Part shown: piece after piece, positions 1 through 7,559 of the stretch
Numbering within the stretch: position 1 is the stretch's first letter
Layout: the number at the start of each line of letters is the position of its first letter
Source: Vicingaceae bacterium
GTDB lineage: Bacteria; Bacteroidota; Bacteroidia; Flavobacteriales_E; Vicingaceae
Direction: 5' to 3'
Assembly (NCBI GenBank): GCA_019429185.1
Contig: JAHYJH010000017.1
Location: forward strand, 1 to 40,857
Length of the DNA stretch: 40,857 bases
Program-made: the position numbers and the translations under genes
The notes under the pieces: generated by a model
Seen by the model: only the letters and a program-made list of their open reading frames with translations
What the model was told of the DNA's origin: nothing
Databases searched by the model: none

Positions 1-123
1 GAATTCTAAAACTTAAACCCTTATTTTATTGGGATATTTAAGATTAATAGGATTAAATCAGTTTTTTAAAGGTCTTTTTTGACTGAATTTAACATTTTTT
101 TAACTTATGACCTGCAACTTGGG

Positions 124-777
124 TTAAGGAATTTGCATAAACTTGTGGGTCTGAAGAGATATACTCCATTGAGGATGAGCTTTCACATAATCAATAAGTA
201 AAGGTAAAATTTCATTGGATTTACTCCATTCGGGTTGTAAGTATAATTTACAATTTTTGCTCACTTTTTTGGCATGTTGTTCTGCCCAATCAAAATCATT
301 TTTATTGAAAATAATTACCTTTATTTCATCCGCATGTTCATAAGAGGAAATTAATGGTGGCTTATTTTTTTTTGGCGACAAACAATACCAATCCCAAGTT
401 CCACTGTGCGAGTAGGCTCCTGATGTTTCTAAAAACACTTCAACATCAATTTCTTTCAACTTTTTTGTAATAAAATCTAAATTATATAACAACGGTTCCC
501 CTCCAGTAATCACGATTGATTTTGCACCAATAGATTGAATGTTAGTTACTATTTTTTCTACCTCCACCAGTGGATGTAAATCTGGATTCCAACTTTCTTT
601 CACATCACACCAATGACAACCAACATCACAACCACCAACTCTAATAAAATAAGCCGCTTTTCCTGTATTGTAACCTTCTCCCTGAATGGAATAAAATTCT
701 TCCATAATAGGCAATTTTATTCCCTTTTCTAAATCTCCTTTTAATTCTTTAGAATGAATTTTTATACTAACTGACAT
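124..777 (-). CDS. queE: 7-carboxy-7-deazaguanine synthase QueE (radical SAM)
   Basis: Radical SAM enzyme of queuosine/7-deazaguanine synthesis, converting 6-carboxy-tetrahydropterin to 7-carboxy-7-deazaguanine. The protein has the QueE opening (EEFYSIQGEGYNTGKAAYFI), an FeS cluster motif CDVGCHWCD (CX3CX2C) followed by a W-rich segment, and the SAM-binding ITGGEPLL. The open frame extends 11 codons further up to 810, but a -7 box TAATTTTG (784-791, minus strand) lies inside that extension, so I place the start at 777 (MSVSIK, 217 residues). No other queuosine gene is in the window. It is divergent from rpoD, with a heptamer array between them. Family call is firm; start is inferred. Confidence 0.93.
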   Translation of the reverse strand: MSVSIKIHSKELKGDLEKGIKLPIMEEFYSIQGEGYNTGKAAYFIRVGGCDVGCHWCDVKESWNPDLHPLVEVEKIVTNIQSIGAKSIVITGGEPLLYNLDFITKKLKEIDVEVFLETSGAYSHSGTWDWYCLSPKKNKPPLISSYEHADEIKVIIFNKNDFDWAEQHAKKVSKNCKLYLQPEWSKSNEILPLLIDYVKAHPQWSISLQTHKFMQIP

Positions 778-783
778 AATTGT

Positions 784-791
784 CAAAATTA
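784..791 (-). promoter_or_regulatory. -7 promoter box for queE
   Basis: On the minus strand this reads TAATTTTG, a full match to the Bacteroidota -7 consensus TAnnTTTG. A TTG lies about 16 bases upstream as a possible -33 element. The box ends 6 bases before the ATG at 777, so the mRNA would have almost no leader. This decides the start codon. Confidence 0.6.
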
Positions 792-809
792 GGAAATAGA
801 ACTGTAACA

Positions 810-945
810 ATTAATAATTTAAGATTTATGATTGCCCATTCACCATTCACCATTCACTATTCACCATTCACCATTCACCATTCACTATTCACCATTCACC
901 ATTCACCATTCACCATTCACCATTCACCATTCACCATTCACTATT
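810..945. repeat. Heptamer tandem array, mostly ATTCACC, between queE and rpoD
   Basis: Read in an ATT register from 810, the units are ATTAATA, ATTTAAG, ATTTATG, ATTGCCC, then fifteen units of ATTCACC or ATTCACT, the C-to-T variant sitting at units 3, 7 and 15. The perfect part is about 105 bases. The ATTGCCC unit is the reverse complement of GGGCAAT, the unit that opens the array at 14394. The array has no stop in any frame, so a spurious His/Ser/Pro/Phe/Thr/Ile-rich ORF runs through it. Confidence 0.95.
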
Positions 946-1023
946 TGATGATTTACCCTAATATTTTGTAACCTAAAGAAATAACTATCGTAAAGGGCAA
1001 GGTATTCATCAAAAAAAAAAATT

Positions 1024-1893
1024 ATGAGACAACTCAAAATTTCAAAACAGGTTACTAATAGAGAAACCATTTCTTTAGAAAAATACTTACAAGACATTTC
1101 AAAATTAGACATGATATCTGCTGATGATGAAGTTAATCTCGCAAGGAAAATTAAAACTGGTGATTTTGATGCACTCGATAAATTGGTTAAATCCAACTTA
1201 CGATTTGTTGTTTCGGTTGCTAAACAATATCAAAACCAAGGATTAACATTGTCGGACTTAGTAAACGAAGGCAATATTGGTTTGATAAAAGCTGCTGAGC
1301 GTTTTGATGAAACTCGAGGATTCAAATTTATTTCTTATGCCGTTTGGTGGATACGACAATCCATTTTGCAAGCCATTGCCGAACAAGCTAGAATTGTTCG
1401 TTTACCTTTAAATAAAATTGGCAACATCACTAAAATTAACAGAGCATTTTCAGCGTTGGAACAATTTCATGAACGAGAGCCTTCTGTTGATGAAATTGCC
1501 GAACAACTTGATATTACAACGAATGATGTAAAAGATTTTATGAAAATTTCGGGAAGACACATTTCAATTGATTCTCCTCTTTCTGATGATGAAGACAGCG
1601 GAAGTTTACTTGATTTCATGACTGATGATGAGGCACTTTTATCTCCAGATAGCTTACTTAACAATGAATCACTTCGAAACGAAATTGAAAGATCACTTTC
1701 CATGCTTCCATATCGAGATGCAGAAGTATTAAAAATGTATTATGGGATTGGTGTTCCAACACCTTTAACGCTGGATGAAATTGGAGAAAAAATTTGTTTA
1801 ACACGAGAGCGTGTTCGTCAAATTAAAGAAAAATCGTTGAGAAGGCTTAAACACTCATCACGAAGTAAACTACTTAAACCTTATTTGGGTTAA
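1024..1893 (+). CDS. rpoD: Primary sigma factor RpoD (sigma-70)
   Basis: Housekeeping sigma factor for RNA polymerase. At 289 residues it is the short Bacteroidota type without the long non-conserved region of E. coli RpoD. Visible regions: a region 1.2-like N-terminus, region 2 with [20 protein letters not shown] (-10 recognition and melting), region 3 around 120-180, and region 4.2 with the helix-turn-helix [18 protein letters not shown] near the C-terminus. Compared with the usual family sequence, the acidic linker and region 4 show several changes (for example [10 protein letters not shown]). Eleven A residues (1011-1021) stand directly before ATTATG. It converges with moaCB, the stops being one base apart. 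The upstream region carries the heptamer array. Confidence 0.95.
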   Translation: MRQLKISKQVTNRETISLEKYLQDISKLDMISADDEVNLARKIKTGDFDALDKLVKSNLRFVVSVAKQYQNQGLTLSDLVNEGNIGLIKAAERFDETRGFKFISYAVWWIRQSILQAIAEQARIVRLPLNKIGNITKINRAFSALEQFHEREPSVDEIAEQLDITTNDVKDFMKISGRHISIDSPLSDDEDSGSLLDFMTDDEALLSPDSLLNNESLRNEIERSLSMLPYRDAEVLKMYYGIGVPTPLTLDEIGEKICLTRERVRQIKEKSLRRLKHSSRSKLLKPYLG

Positions 1894-1894
1894 A

Positions 1895-2806
1895 TTAATC
1901 GTGTCTAGCTCCTTTTAAAATTCTGAACACATGAAGTACAGATGGGAAAATAGCATCCATACTTTCTTTAGCACCATTTGTTGAGCCTGGCAAAGCCAAT
2001 ACTAAACTTTGACCCATCACACCTGAAACACTTCTCGATAGCATCGAATAAGGCGTTCTATCTTGTCCATACGCCCGAATTGCTTCTTCTATTCCTTGTA
2101 TTTCTTTATCTAATAATGGTCTTAATGCTTCTGGAGTTACATCTCTGCTTGACAGCCCAGTTCCTCCAGTATAAATTATTAAATCAATTCCCATTGAAGC
2201 ATACTTTTTTGCTTTTTGTTGAATATCATCTATTTCATCAGGAATAATAATATAGTCAGCAATTTCAACCTCACATTCTTTTAATTTAGCAATAATAGCC
2301 ATTCCAGCTCTATCTTCTTTTTGACCAGCCGAAATAGTGTCAGAACAAACAATTACAGCAGCTTTTAAATCTTTTCTAAACTTATCTTTAAAATCAGACT
2401 TTCCTCCTTTCTTTTCTACTAATCTAATGTGTTGAATTTCTATTCCTTTATCAATGGGTTTTAGCATATCATACATATTTAGTGCAACCAAACTTGCTCC
2501 ATGCATGGCTTCAACCTCCACACCTGTTTTATAAATAGTTTTCACTGTAAGGGTAATTTTAATAGACAATTCTTCAATTTCATAATCAATCCCTGTAAAT
2601 TCAATTGGCATAGGATGGCAATCGGCTAGCAACAACGATGTTTTTTTTACCCCTAACAACCCCACTGCTTTGCTCATTGCAAATACATCTCCTTTTGGAA
2701 CAGTGTTATTTTTTATCGCTTCAATAGTTTCTTGTTTGCTTACTTTAACTATTGCTTCGGCTGTAGCAATTCGGAGTGTACTCGATTTTTGTGTAATATC
2801 AACCAT
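1895..2806 (-). CDS. moaCB: Fused molybdenum cofactor protein MoaC-MoaB/MogA
   Basis: Two Moco biosynthesis enzymes in one chain. Residues 1 to about 145 are MoaC (cyclic pyranopterin monophosphate synthase): CHPMPIEF at 63-70, [11 protein letters not shown] at 95-105 and the YDMLK motif near 112-116 that carries the catalytic Asp and Lys. Residues about 147-303 are the MoaB/MogA molybdopterin-binding domain: [16 protein letters not shown] at 213-228 and LPGST at 272-276. Such fusions are known in Bacteroidota. No other moa gene is nearby, so it stands alone here. The start ATG at 2804-2806 gives a complete MoaC N-terminus. Confidence 0.92.
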   Translation of the reverse strand: MVDITQKSSTLRIATAEAIVKVSKQETIEAIKNNTVPKGDVFAMSKAVGLLGVKKTSLLLADCHPMPIEFTGIDYEIEELSIKITLTVKTIYKTGVEVEAMHGASLVALNMYDMLKPIDKGIEIQHIRLVEKKGGKSDFKDKFRKDLKAAVIVCSDTISAGQKEDRAGMAIIAKLKECEVEIADYIIIPDEIDDIQQKAKKYASMGIDLIIYTGGTGLSSRDVTPEALRPLLDKEIQGIEEAIRAYGQDRTPYSMLSRSVSGVMGQSLVLALPGSTNGAKESMDAIFPSVLHVFRILKGARHD

Positions 2807-2982
2807 CTTTTATATATTTAGGAAACAAAGTTCGTTTTTTTTGTGTGACTAAAAATGACAAAACGCATAGATTTAAAATGTAGAACTTAAAATCGTAATC
2901 ATCTATATTCCTATTTAGTATTTAATTTATTAATAGCACTAGAGTAATGAAATTTTGTAGATGAATCAAAGACTAATTAGTT

Positions 2983-3459
2983 TTATATTCCAACTCTGAT
3001 AGAGAATCGATGTTTGGATATACCTAACGGATTGTCTCCAAAAGGTATATTATAACCATAGTTAAATTCTATAATTGTTATTCGGAAGCCTATTTCAGGA
3101 GTAAAGATTAATGGTTGCTTTTTGTCGTCAAATAATAACCACCAAAACAGGGTATTAAAATTTATTCCAACTGTGTTTTTGAATATTATCGCAGATTTAA
3201 CACCTATAATTGGATATAATGACCATTTGTTAATTTTGTATCCTCCAAGCCCAGCTGCTGCAACAATATAATCGTGTTTATTTGTCATAACACCTTTAGT
3301 TATCATTCCTTCAAAGGCTTTTGCGTCTTGAAAAACAATCCCAATAGTAGCAAAGTATGTAGTCGGTTTCCATATGGTTGAATCGGAACTTTGTGCACTA
3401 ATTTCATTTATAACAAATGAGAGGAGGATAAACATAACTATGCAAGAGTTTATTTTCAT
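2983..3459 (-). CDS. Small secreted protein, possibly an outer-membrane barrel
   Basis: No family recognised. The 158-residue protein starts with a signal peptide (KINSCIVMFILLSFVINEIS followed by AQSS) and continues with alternating hydrophobic and polar stretches rich in Gly, Tyr, Phe and Ile. It ends in KHRFSIRVGI, with an aromatic/hydrophobic pattern like a last beta-strand. This suggests a small beta-barrel or beta-rich envelope protein. It lies at the edge of the accessory island, downstream of the frameshifted lipoprotein gene on the same strand. Function unknown. Confidence 0.6.
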   Translation of the reverse strand: MKINSCIVMFILLSFVINEISAQSSDSTIWKPTTYFATIGIVFQDAKAFEGMITKGVMTNKHDYIVAAAGLGGYKINKWSLYPIIGVKSAIIFKNTVGINFNTLFWWLLFDDKKQPLIFTPEIGFRITIIEFNYGYNIPFGDNPLGISKHRFSIRVGI

Positions 3460-3597
3460 TTTATTACCGCCAATTAAGCCAATGTATCCATCAAAAATAG
3501 GAAAAAAACGAAAGTTAAATGAGCGATTTGGCGAAAGTTTATTAATGGAGAATGTGTTTATGAGCTTATTTATGCGGTTCGAAAAACTTAAATTTAG

Positions 3598-3976
3598 TTA
3601 TTTTACGATTTCTTTAATAATTACATACGTCCCCATACGGCTTTGAGCATAAGCAGGGTCATCACTGCAATGATCCCACATTCCTTCTTTAATTTCCATT
3701 TTAATTTTAATTCCAGAATTTATATAGGGTTTTAGATCTTCAAGAGTAACATTACTTTCACAGATTTTAATAAAATAATCCTGAATAGAACATTGTAAAT
3801 ACAACTCTTTATAGTCGGTTATCTTACCCCCCTTTATTTACAAATTCTTTTTCTATTAATGCACAAATAGTATAAGGTAAATTGGGGTCTTTTACTCTTA
3901 ACTCCGTGCTGGTAGATTTTGTGGTCTTACAAGATACCAAAAATAGGGTAATAATAAAAACGGATAAATGTTTCAC
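3598..3976 (-). pseudogene. Small lipoprotein gene split by a one-base frameshift at a G6 tract
   Basis: On the minus strand a GTG at 3974-3976 opens a frame with a lipoprotein signal (VKHLSVFIITLFLVSC, lipobox Cys at residue 16). It runs 50 residues and stops just after six Gs (C6 on the plus strand, 3827-3832). With one G fewer it continues without a stop to 3598 as KGGKITDYKELYLQ and on, giving 125 residues. The downstream part alone appears as a 68-codon ORF with a TTG start. So this is one gene with a single-base frameshift: a real mutation, a phase-variable tract, or a sequencing error. Function unknown. The rest of the protein is soluble-looking with two or three Cys. Confidence 0.75.
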
Positions 3977-4065
3977 GTGTAGTGCTTTTAATTGTCCATA
4001 ACAGCTGTTCTTATTAAAACTTTCTAGGCTCTATTAAGGAGCTGTTAGTACTTTTTCGGGCATTG

Positions 4066-4368
4066 TTAAACATTAAACGATAATTTTAAACTTCCGCCTA
4101 ATCCTTCTCTAATAATTCGCATTAAAGTTGAAAGTCGGATATCACTTGCGTTGTTTTCAATTCTCGAAATATAGTTTTTTGTTGTACCTACTTTTTCAGC
4201 AAGTTGTTCTTGCGTTAGATGCTGTTTTTTACGTGCTTCTTGGATTAAAACACCAATTTTAAAAGTTTCAAATTCTTCTTGAAATTTTTGTCGAGATTCA
4301 GTTCCAATTTTTCCATACTGTTCGTTCAAATGATCATCAAACGATGTGATTCTCTTATCTGTTTTCAT
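4066..4368 (-). CDS. higA: HigA-like antitoxin, XRE family
   Basis: DNA-binding antitoxin of a HigBA-type module, 100 residues. An N-terminal helical part is followed by a Cro/C1-type helix-turn-helix at about 35-90 (IGVLIQEARKKQHLTQEQLA, then VGTTKNYISRIENNASDIRL). Its ATG overlaps the end of the toxin reading frame by 14 bases, the usual toxin-first order of higBA. The antitoxin is intact although the toxin gene carries a nonsense codon, so it may persist as a free repressor or as protection against related toxins. Confidence 0.85.
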   Translation of the reverse strand: MKTDKRITSFDDHLNEQYGKIGTESRQKFQEEFETFKIGVLIQEARKKQHLTQEQLAEKVGTTKNYISRIENNASDIRLSTLMRIIREGLGGSLKLSFNV

Positions 4369-4720
4369 AATATTCTTTTTTTAGTCGTTCTGCTTTTTTA
4401 ATTTCATTTTTTGGTGTCTTCTGCGTTTTCTTTTGAAAACCACTCAAGAGAATGATTACATTTCCATCGTCAAAGAAACAAAAGACTCGGAAAATTCCAT
4501 TTCCTGCTGAAATTCTTACTTCCCATAAACCATCAGTATTCGTAAGATACTTTAGAAATTTTTATGGTACAATTCGAGTATTTTTTATAATCAAAAGTGT
4601 CCAGTCAATTTTCTTACGAACAGCAAGCGACTGTTTAAAATAGAAGTCTCTAAAGTGGCTTTCGTAAAAGCCTATTTCTCTTTTAAATTCGCTCAATTTT
4701 ATTCCTTTTTCAAACTCCAT
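4355..4720 (-). pseudogene. higB: HigB-like (RelE/ParE-fold) toxin interrupted by a TAA codon
   Basis: Translating the minus strand from ATG 4718-4720 gives a 121-codon frame ending at 4355 with typical HigB/Gp49-family features: FYESHFRDFYF, KKIDWTLLIIKNTRIVP, GLWEVRISAG, IFRVFCFFDDGN, GFQKKTQKTPKNEI, KKEYY. Codon 53 is TAA (4562-4564) in IVP-stop-KFLKYL, where relatives I know have Glu (VPEKFLK). One substitution, GAA to TAA, explains it. The product would be a 52-residue fragment lacking the C-terminal half, so the toxin is probably dead. The rest of the frame is well preserved, which points to a recent event. A downstream TTG (4694-4696) is an alternative start, since the -7 box abuts the ATG. 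Confidence 0.85.
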
Positions 4721-4721
4721 A

Positions 4722-4729
4722 CAAAGTTA
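4722..4729 (-). promoter_or_regulatory. -7 promoter box for higBA
   Basis: Minus strand TAACTTTG matches TAnnTTTG and sits one base before the ATG at 4720. Transcription would start a few bases inside the annotated codons, so either translation starts at the TTG near 4696 or the transcript begins at or after the ATG. Confidence 0.5.
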
Positions 4730-4808
4730 CCTAAAAAGACAACATTTTCCAAATTTAAGTGTGAATTTTTTTTGAAGCTAAGCCTTTTTTGCTTTTGTAG
4801 TTATAAAC

Positions 4809-4885
4809 CAATAGTCGCCTTAGCTATTGCTTTCGCTCCAGACTACGTGCAGTGAGGCATGCAACAGTTACTGTTGTTATACCTC
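4809..4885. repeat. Two dyads between higBA and fic
   Basis: CAATAG (4809-4814) pairs with CTATTG (4824-4829). A second imperfect dyad, 4854-4885, has arms GAGGCATGCAACAGT and ACTGTTGTTATACCTC around a single T and includes the fic stop codon (4877-4879). The inner AACAG-TTA-CTGTT is preceded by ACGTGCAGTG (4845-4854). A similar ACGTGTAGTG plus AACAGCTGTT pair occurs at 3975-4009. It may be the fic terminator or a module boundary. Confidence 0.45.
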
Positions 4886-5488
4886 GTTCTTATTATTTTC
4901 AATCTGTTCTAAAATCAATTCAGTCAATGTATTTACATCGCTATTTATAGTGCCATTCATGTATCGTTCATAAACGCTTTTATTATCGGGTGGATTGAGA
5001 TTCAATTTTATGTCTTTTTCTAAAGCCAACAATCTCAAAAATTCTCTCTGAGCTCGTCCATTTCCTTCTCTGAAAGGGTGTAAATAATTTACATTGTCCA
5101 AAATTTCGGCTAATTTATGAGCTAACTCTTTTTTATTGATTTTTTGTATGACTCTGTATTCTGCAATAAGTGTGTCTAAGTATTGAAAAGCAATATAAAA
5201 TCGTTCTCCGTCAAAAAAAGGCTTTCCGTTTTTGCTGATATTTACGGTTCTGACTTTTCCCGCCCATTCATATACATCTTGAAACAAATAGTGATGAACG
5301 ATAAGCAATGAATTAGAGTCTTTGATTTTGATTGGATTTTCAAATAACTCTTCAACTCTTTTAGAAACCTTTAAACTCTCATAAGCTAACAGTATTTTTT
5401 CATCTTCTATATTCGCCAAATTATGTAGCACACCAATTTTATTGGTGTATTTGTAATCGGGATCAATGTACTGATAGTTATTTTCCAT
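4877..5488 (-). CDS. fic: Fic-domain AMP-transferase toxin
   Basis: Fic/Doc family enzyme, 203 residues, expected to transfer AMP (or another nucleotide part) onto a target protein. The active-site loop is intact: HPFREGNGRAQR at 137-148 (HxFx(D/E)GNGRxxR, catalytic His137). The target-docking hairpin is VRTVNISKNGKPFF at 79-92. The fold is complete and no inhibitory helix is seen inside the protein, which fits a class I Fic controlled by a separate antitoxin. That antitoxin is encoded directly upstream with an 11-base overlap. Known class I Fic toxins act on DNA gyrase and topoisomerase IV; that target is only inferred here. Confidence 0.88.
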   Translation of the reverse strand: MENNYQYIDPDYKYTNKIGVLHNLANIEDEKILLAYESLKVSKRVEELFENPIKIKDSNSLLIVHHYLFQDVYEWAGKVRTVNISKNGKPFFDGERFYIAFQYLDTLIAEYRVIQKINKKELAHKLAEILDNVNYLHPFREGNGRAQREFLRLLALEKDIKLNLNPPDNKSVYERYMNGTINSDVNTLTELILEQIENNKNEV

Positions 5489-5699
5489 AAATGGTATATA
5501 ACTTAGCTAAAAAGTCTGTTTCGGAAGTTATACCTGTTTTCCAATCTACATACAATTGTATTAATTCTTTTGTCGGTTCAAAACCCTCAAACATATTTGT
5601 TCCAATAGCATTTGCAGTACTTTCTAATGTTTTAAGATCAGAAAATTTCACTCCCAGTATAGTTAGATTTTTACGGTCTATGTCTATTGTTTTATACAT
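5478..5699 (-). CDS. VbhA-like Fic antitoxin
   Basis: Small 73-residue protein whose frame overlaps the fic gene. It carries TNMFEG at 34-39, which fits the class I Fic inhibitory motif (S/T)xxxE(G/N), where the Glu blocks ATP gamma-phosphate placement in the Fic active site. The following GFEPTKELIQLYVDWKTG resembles the VbhA helix region (GxEP...L...Y..G). Gene order antitoxin then toxin and translational coupling fit FicA/FicT and VbhA/VbhT pairs. The first 20 residues are not conserved with anything I recognise. Confidence 0.78.
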   Translation of the reverse strand: MYKTIDIDRKNLTILGVKFSDLKTLESTANAIGTNMFEGFEPTKELIQLYVDWKTGITSETDFLAKLYTIYGK

Positions 5700-5723
5700 T
5701 TTAGTTCGATTATTGATTTACTA

Positions 5724-5731
5724 CAAAGATA
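5724..5731 (-). promoter_or_regulatory. -7 promoter box for the Fic antitoxin-toxin operon
   Basis: Minus strand TATCTTTG, a full TAnnTTTG match, 24 bases before the antitoxin ATG at 5699. Confidence 0.55.
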
Positions 5732-5917
5732 AGAATTTTCCACGATTTCTATTCTTGTTTTTATTGGCACTTTTCTCACAGAATGAGGAATAACAACTGC
5801 TCGTCTAAAACTTTCCTTAGATTTTCAAAAATAGGTAAAAAATAAAGAAACAAAAAAACCATCACATCCATACAAACATTTAACATCAATCTTCAACCAT
5901 TTCTTAATACTTATAAT

Positions 5918-5925
5918 TACTTTTG
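5918..5925 (+). promoter_or_regulatory. -7 promoter box for cdd
   Basis: TACTTTTG matches TAnnTTTG, 23 bases before the cdd ATG at 5949. This separates the housekeeping genes from the toxin-antitoxin island. Confidence 0.55.
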
Positions 5926-5948
5926 AATGTCTAATTTATATTACTTCC

Positions 5949-6437
5949 ATGAGCAAAAAAAATATCACCCTATCTTTTGATGAATATGCTAATAACAGCG
6001 ATGATATTCCTTCATCTACGCAACTCTTATTAAAAAAAGCAGAAGAAAATTTACACAACGCTTATGCTCCATATTCAAAATTTAAGGTGAGTAGTGCTAT
6101 TCGTTTAAAAAATGGAGAAATTATTTTAGGAACAAATCAAGAAAATGCAGCCTATCCATCAGGTATTTGTGCTGAAAGAGTTGCTGTTTTCTATGCTGGA
6201 GCAACATTTCCCAACGAAATTATTGAAGAAATAGCTATTGTAACAGAAACTTCAAATGAAACTCCTTTTTCTCCTTGTGGTGCTTGCCGGCAAGTTTTGT
6301 TAGAATATGAATACAAACAAAAACAACCAATAAAAGTTGTTATGAAATCGGGGAATTCTAAAATTTGGTGTTTTAATAGCGTCTCTGATTTACTTCCTTT
6401 TGCTTTTGATGGAAGTAGTCTGCTAAAAACAGATTAA
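5949..6437 (+). CDS. cdd: Cytidine deaminase
   Basis: Zinc hydrolase deaminating cytidine and deoxycytidine in pyrimidine salvage. The 162-residue protein has the zinc motif CAE at 74-76 (catalytic Glu76) and PCGACRQ with Cys110 and Cys113. The N-terminal substrate segment YAPYSKFKVSSA (39-50) and NQENAAYPSG are typical of the homotetrameric family. The N-terminus is about 20 residues longer than the shortest Cdd proteins, as usual in Bacteroidota. Transcribed from its own promoter. Confidence 0.95.
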   Translation: MSKKNITLSFDEYANNSDDIPSSTQLLLKKAEENLHNAYAPYSKFKVSSAIRLKNGEIILGTNQENAAYPSGICAERVAVFYAGATFPNEIIEEIAIVTETSNETPFSPCGACRQVLLEYEYKQKQPIKVVMKSGNSKIWCFNSVSDLLPFAFDGSSLLKTD

Positions 6438-6490
6438 TTCTTTTTTTGTTAATGAAGTGTTAATTGATTTATATTGTTATAAAGCAATCG

Positions 6491-6498
6491 TAAATTTG
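6491..6498 (+). promoter_or_regulatory. -7 promoter box for the DUF1573 pair
   Basis: TAAATTTG matches TAnnTTTG, 55 bases before the ATG at 6554. Confidence 0.5.
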
Positions 6499-6553
6499 GC
6501 TTAACAACTATTTAAAGTTTAAAAATCATTTATATTAATTAAAATTTACAATT

Positions 6554-7012
6554 ATGAAAAAAATTATCTTATCATTTGGAATTGTTGCAGCATCACTTTT
6601 AGGAGTGCAAGCACAAGTGGGAACCACTCCTACAACTACTGTTGAAAATCCTAGTGGAGCAGACATTAAATTTGAAACAGAAGTGATTGATTATGGAACC
6701 ATTGAACAAGGTGCTGATGGTGTTAGAGAATTTAAGTTTACCAACACAGGAAAAGCTCCTCTAATTATTTCTAACGCTCAAGGAAGTTGTGGATGTACTG
6801 TTCCAACTTGGCCAAAAGAACCAATTAAACCAGGTGAAAGTTCTGTAATTAAAGTAAAATATGATACAAAAAGAGTTGGACCGATCAACAAATCGGTTAC
6901 TATAACTTCTAATGCATCAGAAGCTTCAAAAGTGTTGAGAATTAAAGGAACAATTGTTGCTCCTCAAACTTCTCCAGTGAAGGAACAATCTGGAGCGCCA
7001 GTAAATAACTAA
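6554..7012 (+). CDS. Secreted DUF1573 protein
   Basis: 152 residues: signal peptide 1-20 (ending GVQAQ), then an Ig-like/ASH-type DUF1573 domain with the typical IDYGTIEQGADGVREFKFTN, the GSCGCT pair (Cys79, Cys81), and PGESSVIKVKYDT. The C-terminus is a Pro/Ser-rich tail. DUF1573 proteins are common secreted proteins of Bacteroidota with no firmly assigned role. It is followed after 5 bases by a second DUF1573 gene, so the two are co-transcribed. Confidence 0.9.
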   Translation: MKKIILSFGIVAASLLGVQAQVGTTPTTTVENPSGADIKFETEVIDYGTIEQGADGVREFKFTNTGKAPLIISNAQGSCGCTVPTWPKEPIKPGESSVIKVKYDTKRVGPINKSVTITSNASEASKVLRIKGTIVAPQTSPVKEQSGAPVNN

Positions 7013-7017
7013 TAATA

Positions 7018-7461
7018 ATGATGAATATATTTTCATCACTAAAAATAAAGTTAAGCTTGTTGTTAATATTAACAACAAGCTTTTCTTTTGCTCAAATAAA
7101 TGAGCTTCAATTTGAAAAAACAAAACAATCTTTCAAAAAAGTAAATGAAGGTGCAATTATAACTTTAGATTATTATTTTGAATATGTAGGAAATGACACA
7201 TTAAGTATGCTTCCTCCTGAAGTTGATTGTAGTTGCACAGAAATTAAACTTGAAAATGCCGACAAAATTATTCCCAATCAAAAATATTTGCTTCAAGTAG
7301 TTTTTAATACAAACGATAAAATTGGCTACCAAGAACGTGAAGTAGGGTTAATTTTTATCACACAAAAATCTACTAAACAACTCAAACAAAAACTTATTTT
7401 CAGAGGAGTTGTTAAAGCAACTAAAGCAACTAAAGAAAAGTTTAAACAACTTCATAATTAA
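7018..7461 (+). CDS. Secreted DUF1573-like protein
   Basis: 147 residues with a signal peptide (KIKLSLLLILTTSFSFAQ) and one DUF1573-like domain: LQFEKTKQSFKKVNEGAII, DYYFEYVGNDTLSM, a VDCSCTEI Cys pair, and a C-terminal Lys-rich tail. It is more divergent than its upstream neighbour and probably arose by an old duplication. The ATG follows the previous stop by 5 bases, so translation is likely coupled. Role unknown; the Cys pair could bind metal or be redox-active. Confidence 0.82.
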   Translation: MMNIFSSLKIKLSLLLILTTSFSFAQINELQFEKTKQSFKKVNEGAIITLDYYFEYVGNDTLSMLPPEVDCSCTEIKLENADKIIPNQKYLLQVVFNTNDKIGYQEREVGLIFITQKSTKQLKQKLIFRGVVKATKATKEKFKQLHN

Positions 7462-7559
7462 AAGTTTAACTTAGGGAAGTATAAATTCCATTTATTTTCA
7501 TAAAAAAACTAATTCAAGTTGTTTACTTTTACCCCTCGAATTTTAACACATATTAACGT

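Noticed and set aside
124-810. Longer QueE start at 810
   Set aside because: The extra 11 residues overlap the TAATTTTG box and are not part of the QueE fold; ATG at 777 fits better.
780-971. A 63-codon plus-strand ORF rich in IHHSPFT repeats
   Set aside because: It is only the heptamer array read in frame; a stop-free 7-base repeat gives a 7-residue peptide repeat in every frame. No start context or family.
3374-3646. A 90-codon plus-strand ORF
   Set aside because: Overlaps the signal-peptide end of the secreted protein gene in antisense and has no family features.
4452-4855. Two plus-strand ORFs (63 and 66 codons) over the higB region
   Set aside because: They are antisense to the HigB-like frame, which has clear family motifs on the minus strand.
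4801-4885. Possible integron attC site downstream of fic
   Set aside because: The dyads lack the RYYYAAC and GTTRRRY core sites, and no integrase is present. Kept only as an unexplained boundary motif.
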